The notes beneath the pieces are model-generated. The model did no database searches. It was not told the origin of the DNA and saw nothing but the letters and a program-made list of their open reading frames with translations. From assembly GCA_002506705.1 (NCBI GenBank), contig DAYA01000075.1, positions 44,335 to 56,595 of the forward strand: a stretch of DNA of 12,261 nt. Reading direction: 5' to 3'. A program made the position numbers and the translations under genes. Below, in pieces: positions 6,297 to 12,261 of this stretch. The stretch's first letter is position 1; each line of letters begins with the position of its first letter. This DNA comes from Euryarchaeota archaeon UBA550. GTDB lineage: Archaea; Thermoplasmatota; Poseidoniia; Poseidoniales; Poseidoniaceae.

Positions 6297-9200
6297 TCAG
6301 AAGCGTCCAGAGGATCCTCTTCTTGCAGTCTTATATCCACCGTACATTACAAGTCCGGTTAGAAGAACAATTACTACAACCAACCAATCGGAGTCACCAT
6401 CTTCATCTGCTATGTTAGAGAACGTAATGGTAATGATTTCCGATTCAGCACTTTCAGCGTGTGTTGGAGTATCTATCACATCCAAGGTAACCTTCAATCT
6501 GGCTTTACCAGGCGGTAAGTCAGAGTAATCGAATGTTGCATATGCAGTTCCGTTTGCTGGAACTGTGATCGTTACTTGCTGTTGTGGATAAACGGTGTCA
6601 CCGAGTTCGTCTGCCTCTAGGTAAACAATCACATCACCCGTTGTTAGGAACCCTTCGTTCCTGATTGGAATGATGAATTGTCCATCAGCGTTTGCCTTTG
6701 CGTCAGCATTTCTTGGTTCCACTCCACCTTCATCAATTACTAATTTAGCAACTGAGATAATCGCAATTGTAGATTGAGTCTGCTCAGCGAAATCACCCTC
6801 GCTATTTGCACTGAAGGAGACCGGGCACTCATCTTCTGCCGCTGCATCTGCAGGTGCGTAAATTGTGAATGATTGACTTCTCTCACTGTTTGCTGCCACA
6901 GTTACATTGGAGATTGGTGGTGCGACAGTCCATCCTTCACAAGATAGTTGAGATTCGACTGTTACAGTATCGTCACCGTTTCCATCGTTTACAATTCTCA
7001 GAGTTACAATGGTCTCATCACCGACTCCGACTCCAATCTTTTCTGGAGCATCGACGAACGATATGTTGTATTGTTGAGGAATGAATATTCTTGCACTTGC
7101 TTCGCTTGATCCAGCGTCTGCAGTAAATCTCATGTTTACAGCATGCCCATCGTCATAGGTCTGGGACTGGTTCTTTAGAGGTAGAGTTACCCTAACATCG
7201 ACTTCAGTGTACAATAATTGGTTTGTATCAGAGTTATTCATTCCAATACCCATTGCTACGTCCATTGCTTCAGTCCAATCACCTGTTGAGTTCTTGTACT
7301 CAATAATCCAGTACTCAGCATCCTGTGTTACGCTGGTTGAACCTGAGGCTGTGAAAGTGTCAGATATCTCTGTACCTTCGTATGTTAGGCTCAACTTCAT
7401 TGTGATTACCTTGTAACCATTACCGTCTTCCTTAGCGGTTAGGTCTGTTAGGTCAGATGGGTCAAAGTCTGCTGTTTCTGCATCGACCGAGATGATCTCA
7501 ACAACAAGGTCTGAGTTAACTCGACGAGTGAACTCTAACAAGCGGTCCTCTGCAGTATCTTGGATTACATCTACAGTTAGGCCAGCGTTGTATTCCATTA
7601 CTAGGTTTAGGTCGTGCTGAATTGACTCGAATTCACTATCGAAAGAAACGCTTCCAGCTGGTAGAATCATTTCGATTTCACCATCTGCATCGAACGGTAC
7701 TTCCCATGCGACTCCGTCTCCGAGGTCTATTTCGACGTCAACTCCATCAGCAACATCTCCGGCATGGAATTCATCGCTATCGATGTTTAGCCATGTTGTA
7801 GAGATTGAAATCAATCCACCCTTCTCCATTACAAGGTCAAGAGTTGCACCTTCTTGAACGGAGGCCTCAAGCAATCCAATTGCGATTCCACCGCCGTTCT
7901 CATCAACGTCTGTTCCTTCAACAACAACAATCCAGTTACCTGGTTCGATGTTTGCGTCCCATGATAACACATCATTCTCAAACACTACGTCCTGAATCAC
8001 GATAGCATCACGGACAATACCACTGGCAGGGTAAAGGGTAATTGTGGCTCCATCTAATCTGGTACTCGCACCTAGAATATCAGTTACGTTTCCTGAAACT
8101 TCAACAAGTCCTGCACTCATCTCGAAGTCACGGCTTTCGTGTGTGTCGTTGACAACGTAGAAAGAAGAGTTTCCATCTTCGTAAGTTACTGTATCGAATC
8201 CAGACTTCTCGGCCACTACTGTGTAGTTTTCACGGATTGGTACGAATAGTTTCCAAGTTCCCTCTTCATCGGTTGTTACATTTTCAGAGAATCCACTCTC
8301 GGAACTAATTGAAACATTAACAGATTCAATTCCTTCACCCGAGTTTGGAGTATCATCCTCATTTAGATCCCAGAAGATTTTTCCACCAACTAGTACGTGC
8401 TTGTCTACGTAAACAGTACCTGCATCCCATGTGTTGCCGACTACTGTGTCAGCTGAGTTGTAGATACCAACATCCAGAGACCACATCTCAAGAGTATCCG
8501 TTCTGTTAAGCATCAGTGTCCAGTTACCCGGCATCAAAACTTCATTGATCATTCCTTCATTGTCAGAGGGACCTAGGCTTACATTACCCAAGCCATCAAG
8601 GCTTACAGCGGTAATTCTTGTAGCTGTGATGTTTGATTCTGTTAGTGATTCTCTCAACTGCATTGTAACGTTCAATGCAGTCTTTGTCTTCCAGTTCAGA
8701 TCAGTGACTGCTCCATCGATTACTAGTACATCTCTGAAAATTTCAGTCTCATTGCTGTCTGCAATATAGTCTGAAACTTCTACAAACCATTCGCCTGCAG
8801 CAATGTATTCAGCGAACGTGCCGTTTTCATCTGTTGCAAGAGGATAGAAGTCGTCCCCTGCTTCGTTTCTCAACCACACTGTTGAATTCTCAAGTGGGAA
8901 TCCACTTTCCATTAGCACAGTACCTGCAACAAGATATTCAGGCGTAATTGCAATATCAAGTGGGTCTCCAGATGGTGCTAGTCCAATGTCAAGAGAAGGA
9001 AGGCCTGAGGCAAATTTCCTGAAATCGCTCGCATTCTCGTCTCTAGGGTCATCTTCAATCAACGTGATGATATAGGCGCCTACAGACAAATCTACTGTTA
9101 ACTCTCCAGTAGTTGCATCGTACATATCTTCAGTAACTTCAACATCAATACCGAAATCATTGATTGAAGTGATATTGAATGTAGGTGAGACTGCAGTACC

Positions 9201-12200
9201 GTTCTCCCATGAAAGGTCATCATTTGTGTCCAAAAATACCCTGAATGTGACTGAAACATTCGCTGGGGCTGCAACAACCTCTACTCTGTTAGTTTCGTTC
9301 TCGGTTGTTACAGAGATTGGCTGAACATTCATTGCGGAGTTAGATGCAGAAATTGTGTATGTTCCGTTTGTTAGATACATCAAGAAATTTCCAGCATCGT
9401 CTATCTCATCTCTCCACTCAAGTCCTGTTTCATCAGTTGCTATGATTTCTGCACCGCTTGCTCCTGTGATACCGTCTCCCCAAGTGATTCCACTTCCGTT
9501 AACTGGGGAATCTCTTAGCCATACAGTTCCTTGTAGGGCATTGGAATCTTGCAAAATCAGGTCTCTATCGACATCTTGAGATGCGTCTGTAACCAGCATA
9601 CCCGCTGTCAGGATATTGCTTGTTACTCCAGCAAAGCTTTGCACATTAATGTGGAACTCAACACCTGCTGGCATTCTAATGGAATATGTTCCATTTAGTT
9701 CGTCTGTAGTAGTCTCAAAGATGATATTACCAGAGCGAGCTTCAACATTCACGTTACCCGCAGGCTCTCTCATTTCAATCGGGATATCTGATGGAGTGTT
9801 GTATTGAGGATCTTGCATTAGGTCTGAAAGGCCTGGGATTGCCCAAACTGTTCCATTCACCCACGCACTAACTGCGTAAGTCAAATCCAATTCAACATCT
9901 TCACCAGCGACTTCCAGTTCGTGCCATAATACGAAGTTCTCGTCAGTTTCATCTGAAATAACCCAGTCGCCCATGAATACCTCTGCATGAACGAATCCGT
10001 TTTCGTCGGATTGTGCAGTCACAGTGATGTCGTTCAGGTCTGTTCCCAAGGAACTCGAGAACGTCAATGTTCTGTTAGACAAGTCTAGACCAGAGCCACC
10101 GTCATTCAACTGAATAGTTACGTCACGCATTGTAGGAACAGAAACTGCCAGAGTAATATTCTGAGAATCAAGACCTACACTGAAGTTTTGTTCAACTTCA
10201 TACCATCCGTCATTATCGATGTCTACTCTCCACTGATATTCTCCAGTAGCTAGAGGACCATAACTGAAGTTACCGTTTTCATCTGTTTCAATCAGCACAG
10301 GTTCTGAACCTTCTTCCAATCCAAAGTCGACTAATTCGATAGTCTCGTTTGGAAGTGGTGTGGGGTCACCATTTGTGAAGTAATCAGCAAACAATGTGTC
10401 TGCGAAGATCGAACCTGGCATCTTCATCTCCAAGTCAGTAGTAGGTTCAACACCTATCTCGACAGGGTCAGGGAGTAGTATTTCTCTACCGTTTTCCATC
10501 ATTGCAATCATGTTGTATGTTCCGGGCATTAATCCGGTCTTGTAGAATGAACCAGGTGCTACCATTGGTCCGGAGAAAGTTCCCTCGCCAATGAATAAAC
10601 CTGTACCGTTGGCGGTTCCAATTCCCTCGTAAACGCCAGTACCCTCGAATGTTTCTCCATCAAGGAACTTGACGACGATTACTTCTCCATCTGCGGTCAT
10701 TCTACCATTTGCATCAACCGTACCCTCGAATAGGTAGGTATCTGCTTCTGAAGTTAAACAGGCGGTGTGGGTTGAATTGACTGTTTCATCGTCTACTATT
10801 TCTTCATAGATTGGTAGTGATTCTATTGTTTCGTTGCCCACTGTCTCCTCTACACATGCTGGAGCGTCATAACCGATCCATTCCGCAACAATTGAACCTG
10901 CACCGGTAAATGTTGCGTTAGCAGTGTATGAGCGGCCATCTAGGACGTTACGGGTGTAGTTTCCAGTAAATCCGTAAACAATTCCTGTGTTGCCTTGAGT
11001 ATCGAAAGTTCCATTCTCAGTGAAAGTTACTTCACCAGTTCCTTGGATAATTCTTGAATCACCGGCGTCGGTTGTGAATGAACCGCTTGTAGTTGAGACA
11101 GAGTAGTTGTTGGACATACCCCATACGTTGCGTAGAATAAAGTCCATTCCGTCTAAGGCTTCACCTTCGAAAGACTCGTGTCCTGTCCAAGTAACTGTAC
11201 CAGATACTCCGCTTGAATCGACTGCGATGTCAAAATCTGTGTCGATAGAAGTTCCTTCTTCTTGGTCTGCTTGTGCTCCTGTGATGTTTTGTGTTACTTC
11301 ACCCATCCAAGACATGTTTGCTACCTTACCTAGAAGAGCGGTAATCAAGTTAGTTTCACGGTTATCGTTCGTGTTAACAGTCAAGTCACCCAAACCAGCA
11401 GCGTATTCGCCAGTCTGGATTGTATCCTTTGCTTCTGCATCATCGAAAACACCTGCATATGCTGAGACTCTAATCTTTCCAGCAGGTACCGTGTATGACC
11501 ATTCACCGTTTTCATCGGCATCAGTGTAACCGATTGGAACCCAGTAGGTATCTTCGTCCAAGTCAGTTTTATCCTCACCGGAGAATGCATCTCTCTCTAT
11601 TAGAATTCTAACATTAGGAAGAGGTGTTCCATCATCTGACATACTGACTGTACCTCCGACTTCAACACCAGGGTAGTACTTCAGAATCTTGACTAGTGTG
11701 TTTGCAGCACCCAACATATCTTCAGGGTCTTCTGCATTGTACCAGTTAGCGATTACAAAGTGGTTCATCATTGCACCAGGCAGAGGAACTGCATTTGTCA
11801 TTATGGAATTAGGAGTACCAGACTGACCGAAGTGTTGTCCTGGTTGCTCTGTAGTAGCGAATCCGAGGGAGGACGCACCATATCCTACGTATGCACGTGC
11901 AAGCATTGTGTCAAAGAATGCAGGCGTGTGGTCGATTCTAATGTCAACTAAGCTCAACGGGTCAAATGTTGCTCCAGACTGTTGGTTTAGAACGTCCTTT
12001 CGCATTTCTTCATCGAATTCTTCTCTTGTCATTTCATCATTGAACTGTCCTCGAGTAGTCATGTAAACTTCATCCATGAACGTATCAAAATCTTGTCCAG
12101 ATAGAATAGTCGGTGCTCCGAAAATTCCAGTTGGACTACCACCGCTATATTCAGAACTGTACAAACCTGCTCTCGGGTAAAGTCTGTTATCTACAGCGAA

Positions 12201-12261
12201 GTACCTGATTTCGTGGTTACGAGTAATTGTTTGACCCGGTGCACCTTCGTAATCTTGGACA
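6297..12261 (-). CDS. AglB/STT3-like oligosaccharyltransferase C-terminal part fused to a giant beta-sandwich array (5' end beyond window)
   Basis: The frame is open to the right edge, so the N-terminus is missing; 1,987 residues are visible, numbered here from the first complete codon at 12260. Residues ~1-230 resemble the extracytoplasmic end of archaeal AglB: IRYFAVDNRLYP (~18-29) and GIFGAPTIL (~45-53) like the RYVMVD...FGAPT pattern, FFDTMLARAYVGYG (~115-128), then VKILKYYPGVEVGGTV (~190-205) like VKxFxxVPGAxVxG, leading into a carboxypeptidase-regulatory-like sandwich (~200-268). The WWDYG catalytic motif and ~13 helices of such enzymes would lie outside the window. Next come a Gly/Thr-rich strand-repeat zone (~350-572), many CnaB/carboxypeptidase-regulatory-like modules with DENGxF/Y turns (to ~1700), an NEW3-like domain (~1727-1832), a CARDB-like domain (~1839-1937), a membrane helix (~1958-1976) and the basic tail KTARRGSSGRF. 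The product is very acidic and has 43 N-X-S/T sequons by my count. AglB usually ends near residue ~270 of this numbering, so the remainder is an exceptional extension. The alternative is a giant surface protein only distantly related to AglB. Confidence 0.72.
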   Translation of the reverse strand, partial: VQDYEGAPGQTITRNHEIRYFAVDNRLYPRAGLYSSEYSGGSPTGIFGAPTILSGQDFDTFMDEVYMTTRGQFNDEMTREEFDEEMRKDVLNQQSGATFDPLSLVDIRIDHTPAFFDTMLARAYVGYGASSLGFATTEQPGQHFGQSGTPNSIMTNAVPLPGAMMNHFVIANWYNAEDPEDMLGAANTLVKILKYYPGVEVGGTVSMSDDGTPLPNVRILIERDAFSGEDKTDLDEDTYWVPIGYTDADENGEWSYTVPAGKIRVSAYAGVFDDAEAKDTIQTGEYAAGLGDLTVNTNDNRETNLITALLGKVANMSWMGEVTQNITGAQADQEEGTSIDTDFDIAVDSSGVSGTVTWTGHESFEGEALDGMDFILRNVWGMSNNYSVSTTSGSFTTDAGDSRIIQGTGEVTFTENGTFDTQGNTGIVYGFTGNYTRNVLDGRSYTANATFTGAGSIVAEWIGYDAPACVEETVGNETIESLPIYEEIVDDETVNSTHTACLTSEADTYLFEGTVDANGRMTADGEVIVVKFLDGETFEGTGVYEGIGTANGTGLFIGEGTFSGPMVAPGSFYKTGLMPGTYNMIAMMENGREILLPDPVEIGVEPTTDLEMKMPGSIFADTLFADYFTNGDPTPLPNETIELVDFGLEEGSEPVLIETDENGNFSYGPLATGEYQWRVDIDNDGWYEVEQNFSVGLDSQNITLAVSVPTMRDVTIQLNDGGSGLDLSNRTLTFSSSLGTDLNDITVTAQSDENGFVHAEVFMGDWVISDETDENFVLWHELEVAGEDVELDLTYAVSAWVNGTVWAIPGLSDLMQDPQYNTPSDIPIEMREPAGNVNVEARSGNIIFETTTDELNGTYSIRMPAGVEFHINVQSFAGVTSNILTAGMLVTDASQDVDRDLILQDSNALQGTVWLRDSPVNGSGITWGDGITGASGAEIIATDETGLEWRDEIDDAGNFLMYLTNGTYTISASNSAMNVQPISVTTENETNRVEVVAAPANVSVTFRVFLDTNDDLSWENGTAVSPTFNITSINDFGIDVEVTEDMYDATTGELTVDLSVGAYIITLIEDDPRDENASDFRKFASGLPSLDIGLAPSGDPLDIAITPEYLVAGTVLMESGFPLENSTVWLRNEAGDDFYPLATDENGTFAEYIAAGEWFVEVSDYIADSNETEIFRDVLVIDGAVTDLNWKTKTALNVTMQLRESLTESNITATRITAVSLDGLGNVSLGPSDNEGMINEVLMPGNWTLMLNRTDTLEMWSLDVGIYNSADTVVGNTWDAGTVYVDKHVLVGGKIFWDLNEDDTPNSGEGIESVNVSISSESGFSENVTTDEEGTWKLFVPIRENYTVVAEKSGFDTVTYEDGNSSFYVVNDTHESRDFEMSAGLVEVSGNVTDILGASTRLDGATITLYPASGIVRDAIVIQDVVFENDVLSWDANIEPGNWIVVVEGTDVDENGGGIAIGLLEASVQEGATLDLVMEKGGLISISTTWLNIDSDEFHAGDVADGVDVEIDLGDGVAWEVPFDADGEIEMILPAGSVSFDSEFESIQHDLNLVMEYNAGLTVDVIQDTAEDRLLEFTRRVNSDLVVEIISVDAETADFDPSDLTDLTAKEDGNGYKVITMKLSLTYEGTEISDTFTASGSTSVTQDAEYWIIEYKNSTGDWTEAMDVAMGIGMNNSDTNQLLYTEVDVRVTLPLKNQSQTYDDGHAVNMRFTADAGSSEASARIFIPQQYNISFVDAPEKIGVGVGDETIVTLRIVNDGNGDDTVTVESQLSCEGWTVAPPISNVTVAANSERSQSFTIYAPADAAAEDECPVSFSANSEGDFAEQTQSTIAIISVAKLVIDEGGVEPRNADAKANADGQFIIPIRNEGFLTTGDVIVYLEADELGDTVYPQQQVTITVPANGTAYATFDYSDLPPGKARLKVTLDVIDTPTHAESAESEIITITFSNIADEDGDSDWLVVVIVLLTGLVMYGGYKTARRGSSGRF
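6333..6389 (-). other. C-terminal membrane anchor of the giant fusion protein
   Basis: Encodes WLVVVIVLLTGLVMYGGY, a single helix after an acidic stretch (ADEDGDSD) and before the basic tail KTARRGSSGRF. Charge distribution puts the ~1,700-residue array outside and the short tail inside. If the N-terminal part is a polytopic STT3 domain, the array would be tethered to the membrane at both ends. Confidence 0.85.
6450..7082 (-). other. NEW3-like and CARDB-like domains next to the membrane anchor
   Basis: The first domain (encoded ~7082-6765) has the pattern VGDETIVTLRIVNDGNGDDTV ... CEGW ... SFTIYAPADA of NPCBM-associated/NEW3 domains. The second (~6746-6450) has the CARDB pattern: IPIRNEGFLTTGDVIVYLEA, then a turn and an ATFDYSDLPPGKARLKVTLD strand. 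Both are extracellular beta-sandwiches common in archaeal surface proteins and here form the membrane-proximal stalk. Confidence 0.6.
10545..11213 (-). other. Gly/Thr-rich strand-repeat zone in the giant fusion protein
   Basis: Residues ~350-572 (numbered from the window edge) consist of short strands separated by GTG/GEG turns, for example GTGEVTFTENGTF, FTGNYTRNVLDG, FEGTGVYEGIGTANGTG and GEGTFSGPM. The unit is roughly 9-13 residues. The pattern differs from the beta-sandwich modules on both sides and recalls a beta-solenoid or a MORN-like meander. It is interrupted by an acidic insert with two cysteines (ACVEETVGNE ... HTACLTSEAD) that may form a disulfide loop. Confidence 0.5.

Noticed and set aside
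11107..11529. Plus-strand open frame of 140 codons inside the giant gene
   Set aside because: It is antisense to continuous beta-sandwich coding sequence and has no recognisable feature; the Ser/Pro/Val-rich product is typical of a reverse-strand shadow.
12162..12164. TTG as the start of the giant gene
   Set aside because: The frame stays open through 32 more codons to the window edge, and those codons encode part of the AglB-like signature, so the gene begins outside the window.

Overview
The window looks like part of an archaeal chromosome, most likely a marine planktonic Thermoplasmatota lineage such as Marine Group II (Poseidoniia). The assignment rests on three things: an archaeal-type winged-helix regulator, what looks like the C-terminal end of an AglB/STT3-type oligosaccharyltransferase, and acidic surface proteins made of beta-helix and Ig-like modules with a C-terminal membrane anchor. 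This is inference from protein character; there is no rRNA or other marker gene to confirm it.

All four genes lie on the minus strand, so the region reads from right to left. (1) 12261-6297 is a giant gene, cut at its 5' end by the window edge. Its first ~230 visible residues resemble the C-terminal globular part of AglB/STT3. They are followed by ~1,700 residues of beta-sandwich modules, two CARDB/NEW3-like domains and a single C-terminal membrane helix. (2) After a 91-bp gap holding a 9-bp stem-loop and a TATA-like element comes a membrane-anchored subtilisin-family protease (6205-4988) with all catalytic residues intact. (3) After a 195-bp AT-rich control region comes a 1,431-residue secreted, membrane-anchored protein (4792-497) with a right-handed beta-helix, a calcium-loop-like motif, Ig/cadherin-like modules and a short cytoplasmic tail. 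(4) After 53 bp a winged-helix regulator starts (443-1) and runs off the left edge.

The inferred theme is cell-surface biogenesis: glycosylation (the AglB-like fusion), proteolysis outside the membrane (the subtilase), and a large surface protein that could be a client of both, with a regulator alongside. The functional link rests only on neighbourhood and topology.

Two things deserve most attention. One is the apparent fusion of an oligosaccharyltransferase catalytic subunit to a huge, sequon-rich extracytoplasmic array. The other is the control region upstream of the beta-helix gene, with four TATCAT boxes spaced 19-33-19 around an AT-rich element plus a 14-bp palindrome. No tRNA, rRNA, CRISPR array, insertion sequence or prophage gene was seen, and no stretch over 300 bases lacks a gene.
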